Below, piece after piece: positions 12,433 through 26,200 of a stretch of 64,000 bases of DNA. A program made the position numbers and the translations under genes. Each line of letters starts with the position of its first letter. Position 1 is the stretch's first letter. The stretch comes from Odontesthes bonariensis (taxonomy: Eukaryota > Chordata > Actinopteri > Atheriniformes > Atherinopsidae), in assembly GCF_027942865.1 (NCBI RefSeq), contig NC_134515.1, forward strand, positions 15,043,227 to 15,107,226, read 5' to 3'. Under the pieces are notes generated by a model. It was not told where the DNA came from and did no database searches. It saw only the letters and a program-made list of their open reading frames with translations.

Positions 12433-12820
12433 CCTGTTAACCCTGTCCAGTTTTGGACTCCTGAATAGATTTGATTACTCAAAAGACTGAAGTCCTTTGA
12501 TAAGACAGTAATTCACTTAAGTGGTTTCAAAGAGATTTTCTAACAACTCTATTTGCTATTTTAGGCAAAACTATTAAAGAGTGTGATTCAGTTTAATTGT
12601 GAAAAGGCATCAACCAAGACTGAATAACTCACCGGGAGCAGATGATGGTTTCAGGTCTGTCAGGATTGTCAGTTCCACTGACATGATGAATGTCGAAAAG
12701 TCCACCAATCAAATAATCCCCCCCTAGCTCAAACTCTGAGGGTGCAACAGTGCATTCACTCAAGGCGTGCTGAAGACATCCCAGTAGATACAGATGAGCA
12801 AGAACCCGTTTCACTGTCAT
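7530..12820 (-). CDS. tas1r2: Type 1 taste receptor, tas1r2-like copy B (complete)
   Basis: Complete T1R-type class C GPCR. Exons in transcript order: 12633-12820 (188 nt), 12014-12317 (304), 11120-11845 (726), 9547-9753 (207), 9115-9235 (121), 7530-8458 (929 with stop). They sum to 2475 nt, 824 codons plus stop, the usual T1R length. Residues 1 to about 24 are a signal peptide, then a Venus-flytrap domain to about 475 (GDYLIGGLFDIHH; PMISYGAASS at the exon 2/3 join; SFPVYSAVYAIAHALH), a cysteine-rich exon at about 476-515, and seven helices from about 535. Class C marks are TPVVKSAGGPMCF, VVRSFQIVCIFK and LPKNYNEAK; the tail is LPKCYIIIFQ followed by IQNYT, as in T1Rs. Intron 3 carries a decayed Tc1-like element. 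The upstream region holds a non-coding block shared with copy A and rer1 intron 5. Exons 1 to 3 contain tracts nearly identical to copy C, exon 6 to copy A. Subtype (T1R2 rather than T1R1) is inferred from tandem expansion. Confidence 0.93.
9942..10368. mobile_element. Decayed Tc1/mariner-like element in intron 3 of receptor B
   Basis: Imperfect terminal inverted repeats bound the element: TATACACAAATCAACCATAA at the left and, at the right, the reverse complement of TATACACTTATCAACCATGA. The ends are TA..TA as for Tc1/mariner insertion. Inside are stretches resembling a common teleost Tc1-type sequence (CTGCTGAAAGAGGTCA, GAGATCCCATCAGA). At 427 bp with no long open frame it is an internally deleted, non-coding relic. 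Confidence 0.7.
12398..12429. repeat. Poly-T tract in intron 1 of receptor B
   Basis: An almost pure run of about 28 T in the intron between exons 1 and 2; absent at the matching place in copy C. Possibly the poly-A tail of a minus-strand retroelement, but no element body was recognised. Confidence 0.7.
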
Positions 12821-13050
12821 AGTTACGGTTTGCCACTTTTAACATGAACTCTAATAGAACTAATAGCATTTGACTTCGGATGGTTGAGCTTTCGTAATCT
12901 TTTTCACAAACTGAGAATCACTGTGGTGTCATAAATGCAAGGCAGAAAGGTGCAAGGTGTGGCTGCAGATTGATGAGCCTCCGTGATCCTTTTGATGAAC
13001 TGCAGTTGAACCAGGTGTGCTAAATACACAGGTAACGGTTGGAAGAAAAC

Positions 13051-13072
13051 TTACAAATCAGTATGCAAAAAT
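13051..13072 (-). promoter_or_regulatory. Proximal promoter motif of copy B
   Basis: TTACAAATCAGTATGCAAAA lies 231 bp upstream of the copy B ATG. It matches the copy A and C blocks despite poorly aligned sequence around it. The greater distance here comes from about 110 extra bases between motif and start codon. Confidence 0.4.
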
Positions 13073-13346
13073 CATCTAATCTGCTGCTTCTGAGTTCCTT
13101 GGATATAAACTCACAATATATGAGAGCAAGTCTGATGCCTCTGCCTTCAGTTATTTTCCTGTCTCGATGAACTGCAGTTTTTAATCTATAACCAAACGTG
13201 ACAATATCATTGAGAAATAGAAGGATCTTCTACATGGTATGGTGTGCATTTTGAGAATGCCTTGTGAAGTCATGTACAACTCTATTCAGGCGGGAGGCAT
13301 GTATAGGAAATATATGTGTATGTACATGTATATACATATGTAAGTG

Positions 13347-13354
13347 TATGTATG

Positions 13355-13392
<38 letters not shown>
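13347..13392. repeat. (TATG)n/(TA)n microsatellite
   Basis: A run of TATG units followed by about 17 TA units. Simple repeat; the Tyr-Ile open frames over it are artefacts. Confidence 0.9.
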
Positions 13393-13395
<3 letters not shown>

Positions 13396-13538
13396 TTCTG
13401 TGTGTTGTAAAAGTATGGTAAAAATATGCTACTACATTGTGATAGTTTTTTTTTTTCATTCTTGTCTTTCAAATAATAGATAATTAAAAATAATTTTTCT
13501 GCACGATAGTTTTCCTACAGGGATGAGCTGTGAATTAC

Positions 13539-13745
13539 AACCAGGCCTATTTGGTTTATGCTAAAATTCTACATCCTCTTACAAATGAGCTCTGCATGAC
13601 TGCATTTTGGGCCACAGATCATTTGAAAGAAGGTCATTTGCAATCCTTCTGTGGGTGACGAGGGTAGGTGCGCAGAACATGAGCTCGAATTTCACTTGAG
13701 TTTGACGTCCTTCTTTGGTTTGCAGGCAGAGTTAAAAGGATGGGT
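13539..13745. promoter_or_regulatory. Shared non-coding block, copy 2, with a decayed rer1 exon 5 fragment
   Basis: Second copy, 0.7 kb upstream of the copy B start codon and in the same orientation. TTTGGTTTATGCTAAAAT and the 20-base core at 13569-13588 match copy 1 almost perfectly. The following ATTTGCAATCC.TCTGTGG.TGACG matches the rer1 intronic copy better than copy 1 does. Beyond CATGAGCT the sequence resembles rer1 exon 5 only loosely, with small insertions and deletions and no open frame. Confidence 0.6.
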
Positions 13746-15903
<2,158 letters not shown>

Positions 15904-18900
15904 CTACTGACTAGGTGTGCTGGTATAACTCTGAATGAGACTTTGGAAGTACTGCTGTGTGTTTTTCTGGGGTTGAAAAATGATGATGTAACATTTTGGC
16001 AAGAAATACCAAGCCAAAAAGGAGTATAGACTGCAGAGTACTGCCACAGCATTAAGAGTTTCAATGTACTTTCCTTTGTAAAGCCTGCTCGTCGTGGTAA
16101 AGCTGATCCAGATGAGGATGAGTAGGAGTAGGCAGAAGGTTATCGCTTTGGCTTCATTGTAATTTTTTGGGAGGCTTTTTCCCATGTATGAGAAAATAAA
16201 GCAAAGACAGCACATTGATGAAAGTAAAAAATATGAGCCAGATAATGCTTTGATGCTATAATTGCACTTGAGTATGATTTCTTTGTGAAAACATGTATCA
16301 TTGTAAGGTTTCAGGGGTTCGATGGAATAGCCAATAGTAATTAAGATTGCCTGAATGATGAATGCCACCGTGATGAGCAGCCATTGTCCGTGATATTTCG
16401 TCCACAGATTGAGGAGTTCGGGGAACTTGGCAGCTATTTTGAAGATGCAAACAATTTGAAAAGAACGCACAACAAAACATGCTATACTAACAGTGAAGAA
16501 CAAAAGAAATGGTAAAAACCTTAAAACACAAGAAGCAGACGTGGGCACACCAAAGTAAAAGAACACACTGATACTACACAGACTGAGGCAGCCTAAAATT
16601 AGGAAGCACATTGGTCCCCCAGCAGATTTGACAACAGGTGTGTTGTAGTTGATGGCGAAGAGAACAGACATGGCCAGAGAGAGGCCCACCAAGACCAAGG
16701 CCCCGATAATGATCACTATAGCACCAGCATCTGTGAATGGTATGTACTCCACCCGCCGCAGACTGCATGATGTACTTCCCTTTGCAGACCACTCTGTGTC
16801 CTTACAGCTGATACATTTGTAGGGATCCTCTATTGTAGACAACAGTGGGACACAGTCAAAATTAAGGTTAACTTCAAAAAGAGATCAAACAGCAGTATCA
16901 TGCTTAATATTTGACACTGTATTCCCCTGAGCATTCACATCTTTGTAAACTTGTCTTGTAGCTTACATCCTCAGGCCACATGCACTTGAGCTAATTGTAA
17001 AAGGACAAATAAACCACTAAAGTAATCGCGCTACAGTATATATCCATGTTGTTCCAGACTCATGAGATACTGTACGTGGTAAAGACCATGAAAGAATGTA
17101 ATGGGTTGACACTCGTGTTTAGTTTATCAAATCCCTCTCATATTTGCAATCCTTTACCTGTACTGTTGATGTAAGTTCCTTTTGGACAGATAGTACAGTT
17201 GAAGCAACATTTGTGGGCTCCTTCTTGCTTTCTTGAATATCCTTCACGACACTTTTCAGAACAAACTGAAGTAGGCACCTGTGCAAGACATGTATTGAGC
17301 AAAAAAGTAAAGGTAATTTAATGTTAAAAGGGCTACGGTTAATAAGACAGATTTATCCCATTCCGTTTAGCTTTTTAAATTTCTTAATGGGTTTGCAAGC
17401 ACCAACACTGTAATATATCTAGAAAGATTCCATCCACCATTCGCTGATATGCCTGATATTGTGGTTTGTTGGTTATAGATATCAGTAACCATATCCTCCT
17501 TTGGGTTAGGGTTAGGGTTCACAGCATTCACACCCTCCAACATTATTAAATTTACAAGGTAAACTTTTGATATGAAAAAAACCCCAAAGTGCTTACCTTT
17601 CCATTTTCATGCCACTGAATTTTGGTGTGGTTGATGAAGAACTGGAATGGTGGGTAGAAATAATAAAAGCCAACCACTTCTGCATCTCCACTGTGGTTCC
17701 AGAAAACTATTGAATAGGATCCAAACGTGGGGTCTCCATTCTCATCAAACTGAACACTCTGGTTTAAGAGTGTGAAATTCAACCTCTTCAGTTCCTTTAG
17801 GACCTGTTGTCGGCACACAAAGTTTCGGATTAAGTTATCATCTCCATTGCTACTTGCAATTCTTGTGCAATACTTCATCATGTTCATTTTGTAAGTTACA
17901 TTTCCATGTAGAGTAAGATGGATTCTAAAGTAGAATTTGTGTGCAGCTAAGGCAAACTTATATTTGAAAAGTTGCAACCCTGTTGGCATGTGTAGTTTCT
18001 GCTGTACATAATCAGATCCATGCTTGCTCTAAAAGTCTAGTTACCAAAAACCAAAATGGAGTCAAAATTCAAGGCTTCAAAACAACAAAACCCAAACTAA
18101 TGGACAATATGACGTTTTCACCCACAACAATTAGTATGGATAGGTTTTCCCACACCATCTGAGCCAAAAGAACAAGATAAGTTTGTTTTAAAGTGTTTAA
18201 GCTGCACCTGAGGCTTCTGCTCTCTGTCTGACCATTAATCAATGTTTTCAACAAGTTGGATCGACCGCTGTTTTTAACTCAATTCAATAAAATCTTTCTT
18301 ATATAGTGCCTAATCACAAAAATATTATCTCAAGGCATTTCAAAGATAACACAATACCACGTTTTTTGATATGAACATTTATGGACAAACAAGACGAGAA
18401 AGACTGTTTGTTTGGTGCAAGTTTGAGTAGGCCTACAACACTGCTCTGTAGGCTTACACATTTAGAAAAGTGATTTTAAGCGGCTTTTGTATTACAGAAT
18501 CATTTTACACTCAGTATGCTAATAAAAGTCGTTATAGCTATGTGAAAATGAGGTGAGAAAACGGTGACTGTATGAGGACTATGATATGGAACTATACAAT
18601 CTGATCAGTGTGAACTAGTTTTAGTTTCCTTTGCAACGTGTGTCCTTACAACCCGGCCGACATCATGAGTGTTTGAATCATGTATTCAGTAAACAAGAAC
18701 AGGGATTCATTGTTTTTCTAAGCTTTCAAATCATTTTTGCATTTCAGCGAAAAAATGGGTTACATGAGTTGTGTAAGTATCTGTAGACTTACCATGTGTG
18801 GGTACACTGTGATATTGTTGTTACACTTGCCAGCTCCACATTGTAGCACAGCGTGTAAGGCATGGGCGATGGCATATACAGCAGAATAAACAGGAAAAGA

Positions 18901-20776
18901 GAAAGACGGGTCTGCTGTGACGATATCTTCAGCACTAACGGTGCTGCAATTGCAAATCTGATTACAAAACATCTCTTGTTCTGCATATTCACAGTGAGTG
19001 TGGGCTTTGGAAGAATAGATGAAATCACTGAAACCCGGTATTGTCATTTTTGGTTCAGCAACCCCGAGCACAGTTCCAATATTTCTGATTCCTTTTTCTT
19101 TGGGGAGCTCTTTATGTAGGGACCAGCCATCCGCTGCTATCCACACCTTGTTGGTGACATTTTGTTTTATGGCTGACTTAATGAGAGCTTCTGCAGTCCA
19201 CTCAGGAGCAAAAACAATAATAATATTTACCCTAAATAACTCCATCTGTCTGAACATTTGAGGGTAATCTGTGTTTTGGTCAAGGTCTCTGGTGTGTGCC
19301 AGGCAGATCTCAGTGCCGTTTATCTTCTTGATAAACTTGTCCTGGGCATCTCTTCCATAATCATCATCAATAAAAAGGAAAGAAACCCAGTGCCAGTTGA
19401 AGTGTTGCAAAATCTTAACAACCAGTTCTATGACATTTTTGTTAGGATGCACCGTTCTCAAGAAAGAGGGAAATGTATTTTTTCTTGAGAAGATAGAACT
19501 AGAAGCTCCATAGCTGATCTGTTGAGGAGAAAGATAAGTTGCCATTACTTTTTCAGCATTTTCAAATATCAACTGACAAGAAGATTAAAAAAAATTGGCA
19601 ATGAGCAATGCTTACACGCAGACGCACACATATTTATTTGTTTACAAAAAAAATCCTCCTTACAATGAGGCCCAATAAGTATTCTGTTGGAAAGACTAAA
19701 CACTTCTTGAATACCCGTTTTATACCCAATCCTGACGCCCTCACTTCCCTGAAGTTAATCTGCTAATTGTAGAATCTTTCAGAATGGTATTACTTCTACA
19801 TTCTATGAATATTAATTTATTTTCCTCTCCAACACTTTTCCTTCTGTCATTTTTGTTGCAAGCATCACATTTGAAATCTGCTTATGTTTTCTAAATACAA
19901 TGAGGGAGGTCAAGGAATACTAGAGATAATATTATTTATTTTGTTTGGAATATCTTTAAAGAGCATCATTTTATGTGATGATATTAGCAAAATGTTAACG
20001 CAGTTTAGGCCTGCAGGCAGATTTACCATGGGGATGAGATCCGGCATGAAGAGCGGGGCAACACCCAGCGTCGCGGTGCTTGTGTAAATGCCAACCACGG
20101 CTATCGTTTTAGACGAATTCCTTCGTGATGGTGATTCATCCCAAGGTTGGATGGTGCCATTAACAGACATAAGGTGGAAAATACCTGGAAAATTCTGTGT
20201 GTCTGAGCAGTGGTCAAATATTTCATAGCCAAGGGACACATTTGGCAGCAGGTTGGTAGAGTTATTGACTTCCTCAACAGAGAATCTCATCAACTGAAAC
20301 CGTCGATAACTTGACAGAATGACAGGTTGACTGTGGACAGAGGAAGGAGAATGATGCAGTGTCGGAAAAGAAGTTTAAAAACTATTTGTACAAACTGTCA
20401 ATTTTGGGCCCTTAATTTAAGAGCCACCAGGACTAAAGTGATGAAAACTTGGATGTCCCATAACAACTCCAAAATTTTGATGGTTTAACAGAAATTTGCT
20501 AAGTAGCTATTTAAGACAAATAATCTCAAAGGGGTTTGTTCAATTCGTTTCTTCGTGAAAAGGCATCAACCAAGACTGAATAACTCACCGGGAGCAGATG
20601 ATGGTTTCAGGTCTGTCAGGATTGTCAGCTCCACTGACATGATGAATGTCGAAAAGTCCGCCTATCAAATAATCCCCCCCTAGCTCAAACTCTGAGGGTG
20701 CAACAGTGCATTCAGTCAAGGCGTGCTGAAGACATCCCAGTAGATACAGATGAGCAAGAACCCATCTCACTGCCAT
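15904..20776 (-). CDS. tas1r2: Type 1 taste receptor, tas1r2-like copy C (complete)
   Basis: Complete six-exon T1R gene, the copy nearest rer1. Exons in transcript order: 20589-20776 (188 nt), 20027-20330 (304), 18793-19518 (726), 17597-17803 (207), 17158-17278 (121), 15904-16829 (926 with stop); total 2472 nt, 823 codons plus stop. Phases match copies A and B exactly. The product has a signal peptide, Venus-flytrap domain (GDYLIGGLFDIHH, ISYGASSS, SFPVYSAVYAIAHALH), cysteine-rich linker (HKCCFNCTICPKGTY) and seven-helix core with LPKNYNEAK and LPKCYIIIFQPQKNT. Exon 6 uses a TAG acceptor where A and B use CAG. The distal two thirds of exon 3, all of exon 1 and part of exon 2 are nearly identical to copy B, while the start of exon 3 and the transmembrane exon differ clearly. 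Those differences would change the ligand-binding lobe, so different tuning is likely but not shown here. Confidence 0.93.
18276..18345. repeat. Fish SINE/LINE tail fragment in intron 3 of receptor C
   Basis: AATTCAATAAAATCTTTCTT, ATATAGTGCCTAATCACAAA and TCTCAAGGCATTTCAAAG match a motif very common in teleost repeats (ATATAGCGCCTAATCAC, CTCAAGGCACTTTACA). Only the tail is recognisable. Confidence 0.55.
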
Positions 20777-20893
20777 AGTTACGGTTTGCCACTGTTAACA
20801 TGAACTCTAATAAAGAACTTGCCTTTGACTTTGGATGATTGAGTTTTCGTTATGTGAGATGTCACAAATACATGACTGTACTAGTTGGAGAAT

Positions 20894-20915
20894 TTACATA
20901 TCAGCATGCAAAAAT
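20894..20915 (-). promoter_or_regulatory. Proximal promoter motif of copy C
   Basis: TTACATATCAGCATGCAAAA lies 118 bp upstream of the copy C ATG, almost the same spacing as in copy A (117 bp). It has the same octamer-like core GCATGCAAAA. Confidence 0.4.
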
Positions 20916-21094
20916 TGTTTTATCTGATGCTGCTCGACATTGTGATGGACACAGTATTCGAGAACTTGTTTGCTCAAACCATCCTTTGGCACGGCAATAA
21001 AAAGAAACTTTTTTTCCCTTCCCTTTCTCCTCATGTAATCCTAGGAGCTTGAAAATGGGAAACTTCTTCTTAAGGTTTAAGAAGGCTTATAAGT

Positions 21095-21260
21095 AGTTGG
21101 TCATTCACACCAACTGGTTTAGAACTGAACAAGCCGTTCGGGTTAGAGGTGAGAGGTCTTTAAGAACCAGGAAAAAGACCTTATTGCCCTTATTACTCAA
21201 CTCAACAAACATTTTAGGATTACCACCACCTGGACGACTGAGAATCTACAGACATATCCT
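21095..21260. repeat. Probable interspersed repeat fragment
   Basis: CACCAACTGGTTTAGAACTG, GAGGTCTTTAAGAACC and GGACGACTGAGAATCTACAG resemble a retroelement-derived sequence that I recall as frequent in fish genomes. The open frame is broken. Family not assigned. Confidence 0.4.
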
Positions 21261-21631
21261 CCGCACACAAATAATGTGAGACATAATTAAAGCCATTCAT
21301 CAGGAGTGAATGCAAGTTTGCTGGGCACACATGATTTATTGTATGTCCTATAGTTCTTCTCCACGAATACCATCAAAATATGAAGCCAAAACACATATGT
21401 ACTGTTCGAAGGGACATATCCTCTTTAATAGCATTTGGAGTGAAAAAAAAAAAAATTACACTTAAGTTATTAAAATCAAGTTCTTGTTTTCAACTGTAGC
21501 ACAAGAAAATAACATGCAATCCATGAAAAACATTAAATTCATCAGTTCTAGAATCCAATTTACCAGTTTAGCTTTCATCAACTTCAAATGAGATGGATTT
21601 TAACACTTGCAAACAGAATGGTGGTTGGATG

Positions 21632-21666
<35 letters not shown>

Positions 21667-23215
21667 AAAAATGATCTCAAAAAATTATATCTTAAAATAT
21701 ATATATACTGTATATACATAAATCCAGACAACCCTTTGAAACACAAACTTTTTACAGGAAAATGTTTTGATCCCTTACTACAGTGTTGATCAAAGGTGAG
21801 TAATGACAGATTCCCAGCATTGTGATAGGAAAAGAAAATCAGAAGGTTCATAGAAAAGAACGTGTGATCACCACCCACTTCATCCATTTGTTATAATAAA
21901 AGCTCTCAATCTTTGTTTTCCTATGTTTCCTCTGCAAAAGAAAGAGAACAACAGTTTGTTTGGAATGACTATATTTACCTTTTTTTTTAAAAAAAATTTC
22001 AGAATAAACACAGATTGTAAAGGACAACAACAGCTTGTCTAAACAAACCAAATTAACCTCAGTCTCTGAAACACAGATGGGTAAATGTTCTTGAGATAAA
22101 ACGCTCCTTGGGATAAAGCGCGTTTGCTCGGCCGTCATGTCAGACTGACCCCGTTCCGACTTAAACTTGAATACTTGTTGAGCACTTTAGAGACCCCCCC
22201 CCCCACCCCCGCCCCTCCAATTTATTTGTACACAGATCCCTAATAATAATAATAATAATAAAAAAAATAATAATAATTTGTTTAAAGAGGTGCTCAGCAG
22301 AACAATACCCAATCTCTATAATGGCGCAAAATGGATTTAGGTACAGGAGACGTGGGATTAGTAACACCCTCTTTGAATTACGCCCTCAGTAATGTGGCAG
22401 AGGGCTAAAGATTTCAATGTGGTCATAACAATCATCCATCTTGATGACTGTTACGCTAGTAAGATGATGCAAAGAGTTTTGTGGCCAATTAATGCTGAAG
22501 AATAAGAAAAAAAATATTAAAAATTAAAAGTAATTCTGGCATTTTGCTGTTTTCCAACCATCATGGATGCACATTTAGATGAAATGTCACTAACTTCTCT
22601 TCAATGTCTTTATTTAGTAAAGAGAGCAACTGCCTTACGGCACTTGTTAGTCAGAGCAGAACATTTTTTAATCAAAAGATTATTTAATGCGAGGACTTTT
22701 CATTAGATTTCATCTTACATCTAATCACATTCTTTTGCAACTTAACCTAACGGCTTTAAATATAACGCTCAATTTGTTACAAATAGGTAGGAACATCGTA
22801 TCAATCAAAACTTGGCAGATTGGTAGAGGGAGATGCACTGGAATTACAATCATCGAAAGAACATAAAATTTGAAAATTTACTGCAATTCTTTTAAGTTTT
22901 GTTCCATCTTTGACTATTCACTCAACTAATGGTCTTAAAAAGGCAAAATGCATCTAATGTGCAACTTAATGCAGACCAATCTCTCCAAACAAACAAACAA
23001 ACTTTCACAGGGAAGGCAGTATTTCCAGACTATTTTGATCCATGCTGCTCACATCCTCATCCAACACTGTGAACCATAGATCAAAACTTTGTGTTACTGT
23101 CCCGCTCATAAAAAATAAAAAAAAAAAAGGAAATAAATCAAATCCTGATCAATCCCCCATTAGCTGTGACCAATACATATCAAATGAGACAGAGATGAAG
23201 GATAAGTTGGAGTTT

Positions 23216-26200
23216 TTAACTAGCAAAAGTTTTCCCTGTGTCGTCCTTGCCTTTATATGTCCTCTTCCCGTGTGTGAAGGGTAGGTATCTGTACTTGATC
23301 ATATGCTAGAAAAGGCGGGCGAGAAAAAGAGCATTAGTAACAGGATGAGAAGGATGAAACATTTCCACCAACTGCATCCATGTGAAGAAGTTGCACAAAT
23401 GGGTAAAAATATTCAAAAACATTGTCACTGTAATGCCATGCAGTTGGTAAAATGCTCCTTCAAAGACAAAGAACATTATGAATGTTCAAATGTTCAGCTT
23501 TAGCTAATATTTGTTCAAGGATTAGGTTAGAATAACTTTTTATCTCAAAATGACTGTATATGGTGTTGTTATAGTATCCAGAGTCCCCCCAGGATTTTTC
23601 CACTCAAATTTAAGACTTTTTAAGACCACATCCAATGAAATTTAAGACCAACCTCGCACCTATTCTGGCATACATTTATGAAATAATGCAAAAGAAATCT
23701 GTCAGAATAACACAGGGACAAATAACAATTACTTCTTTTTAATAAAGAATAAAGTGATGAATGTCCAGCTGTTTTTGTGCTTTTGTTTAGACTTTCATCA
23801 AGCATGACCACAAATCCAGACGCCTTATTGACCTGGTCGGTCAGTTGTTTGGTGATGAAAGGGGCCAGACCAAACTTGGTAATATAGGCAGTCTTGTTGC
23901 TCCCACATGTGAAAGTAGCCGCGATCTTCGAGTCGGGGAACATCACTTTGAAGAGCTCGCTTATATTTTCATTTGACGTATAGGAGTGGTGGTCCGATAT
24001 CGTCTTTAGTACCCACGTCACCTCTGCCTTAAGAGTTGGCGTCGAGCCACAAAAAGCTCGTATGTTACCTGGCTGTGTGGGCTCGGTGCTGCTGGCAGCC
24101 GAGGTGACTGTTGAGGTTGGCGTCGGGTTTGCGGCGCAGAACTGGGCTATGGGTGCCTGCTTCTGTGTAGCTGCTAAGCATGCTAAATGTTTAGCACTCC
24201 AAGGCCAAATGACCCATTGTGCCGAGCTTGAATTTTTTTCGGCACAGACGGCACTGAGCCTCACACTCATTCCCCGGTACAGCCTGAACCCAGTCATATT
24301 TTGATTCATTGAGCCACAGTGGATTAAATCTGCACTTGCCCATCCCAAAGCTGCTGCGCGAGCGACCGCATCGGTGGGTCAGCGGCGTAACTGTGCACAC
24401 TGTAGCGTAATGTGGCGATCTAGTAAACTTTGAAATAAGGATTTTCCGACCGCGTAGTTGAAACAGTGCATTAATGCCACCTCGTGTCGGAGATCGATAG
24501 TCAGAGAGAGAAAAAAAAAAAATCATTTTACAACGCAACATTCCATGTTTTGTTTTTTTGTCAGTGTTTTACTAAGTATACAGTTATGTTGTTGAGCTGT
24601 ACTATCATGCAGATAAGAAAGGGAAAAATTAAGACCTTTGAGAATGAAATTTAAGACTTGTAAACAAAATTTAAGACCTTTTCAAGGCCTTAATTTACGG
24701 TTATCAAATTTAAGACTTTTTCAAGTTTTTAAGACCCCTGAGTATCGTTTCTAAGATGTTATCCAGTTCAGGTGCATAGATTCTTGTCAGTAGCTACAAA
24801 TTTTTTTGTATAACCTACAGAACACTTTTGATGGACAGCAATGTCTTTCATTACACAGCGATTGTTAGTCCAGTGAAGCCACAGTGTCATTGTATATAGT
24901 GCATGTGCTGCATATCTTTCAGTGTTTTACCTTAATCTGCCTCTTCATGGTGATGCAAAAGAGCATGATGAAGTACATTACAAGTATAGGCCAGAACACT
25001 GGCACATTGAAGGCATCAAAAAATGTGCAAATCATGGCGATGACGATGCCTTTTGTCGCCGAATGCCTGGCAAGAATAGAAACAAGACTTGAGTTAAATG
25101 CGACCACATCACATCCTCAACAGTGAGCATTGTGCAATCTCATTGAATACATTTATTCAGCAGCAACAATGTGAACTACACAAACAGTCACGAATAATGA
25201 CATTAAATGTTTAAGAAAAAGGCGGTGTGGCAAACGCAGAGGCAAAACCTCACCCAATAAGTACATTCTGGTCATAATGGACCATTTGATTGCATGGGAT
25301 CCATAATATCATTGTCGATATCCTCCGATGGCAGAAACTGCATTTTGATTGGTAATATCCAAAACTATAGCCGCTTTCGGACTGTAGGAACCTTTGGCAG
25401 TTCTAATAACCTTTTAATCCGCGGGGCCGTTTTCTCCCGTGTTCGGACATACAGGAACTCGGGGCTTTCTCCCTTAGTTCCTATAACTATTTAGCTCCTT
25501 CTCCGAGGTCGGGTCTTTTCATGGTTCTATAGAACGAATCTGACGGAGGTGTGTGGTGGTCGGTAGCTACGCCCCATGTCATGCTATCAAGGCTGAAATG
25601 TCTCCTCATATGACACAGACACAACCTGCGGGTGTTTAATAAGTTAAACTTACACTTTGTCTCCTTTGTCTGCAGCAATTTGCTCTCCTTTCTTCCTTCA
25701 TGAAATGAAAAATCGTCTCCTGACTCTCTCTGTGAGCTCTTCCAGCCTCGATATTAGACGCCTGATGTGATTGTCCATGATTAATATCACCATCATGCAG
25801 ACCATAAACACGGTGGCCTCCCCGCTCTCCATATTAGCTTCTTTGTGGTGTTTTTTCTTCTCTCCTTACTTTCTGTTTTGTTTTTGAATGTAGCGCTAAA
25901 CGGCTAACGGCTAACACGTCACTGACGCAGACGGCTGCGCGCGCCGCATCAGTCCCTATCAGGTCCCGACTCATGTGCGAATGCAGACTAAAACAGAAGG
26001 ACAGTTATCAGAACGAAATTCGAGTAGGACAGTTCTGATAACTACGTTCCTATAACTACTCTGTCCGAAAGCGGCTCATGCTAACCATGCATAAATATGC
26101 TTAGTAAAGTACTAGGGTGTTATCAAAACAAGTAAAAGTGTAATAGAAGTCTGATTTAAAAAAAAAAAAAAAAGCCGTACAAAATGTCTGGAGCCATTTA

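Larger units (their letters stand above)
12821..13538. other. Upstream flank of copy B with (TA)n
   Basis: Holds the proximal motif at 13051 and a (TATG)n/(TA)n microsatellite at about 13347-13392. The first 20-30 bp upstream of the ATG (AGTTACGGTTTGCCACT) are nearly identical to copy C, beyond which the two diverge. Confidence 0.5.
20777..23215. other. Region between receptor C and rer1 stop codon (includes rer1 3' UTR)
   Basis: About 2.4 kb. Contains the copy C promoter motif (20894), a repeat-like stretch at 21095-21260, a poly-A run at 21630-21660, a C-run at 22195-22217 and an AAT/ATT repeat at 22241-22277. Minus-strand AATAAA signals for rer1 exist at 22609-22614 and near 21325; which one is used cannot be told from sequence. 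Confidence 0.5.

Noticed and set aside
17503-17519. GGGTTAGGGTTAGGGTT, telomere-like repeat
   Set aside because: Fewer than three full units; such short runs are frequent by chance or as repair scars and say nothing about a telomere.
23620-24541. Two long minus-strand frames as a host gene in rer1 intron 6
   Set aside because: They are frame-shifted transposase remnants inside a repeat-bounded insertion.
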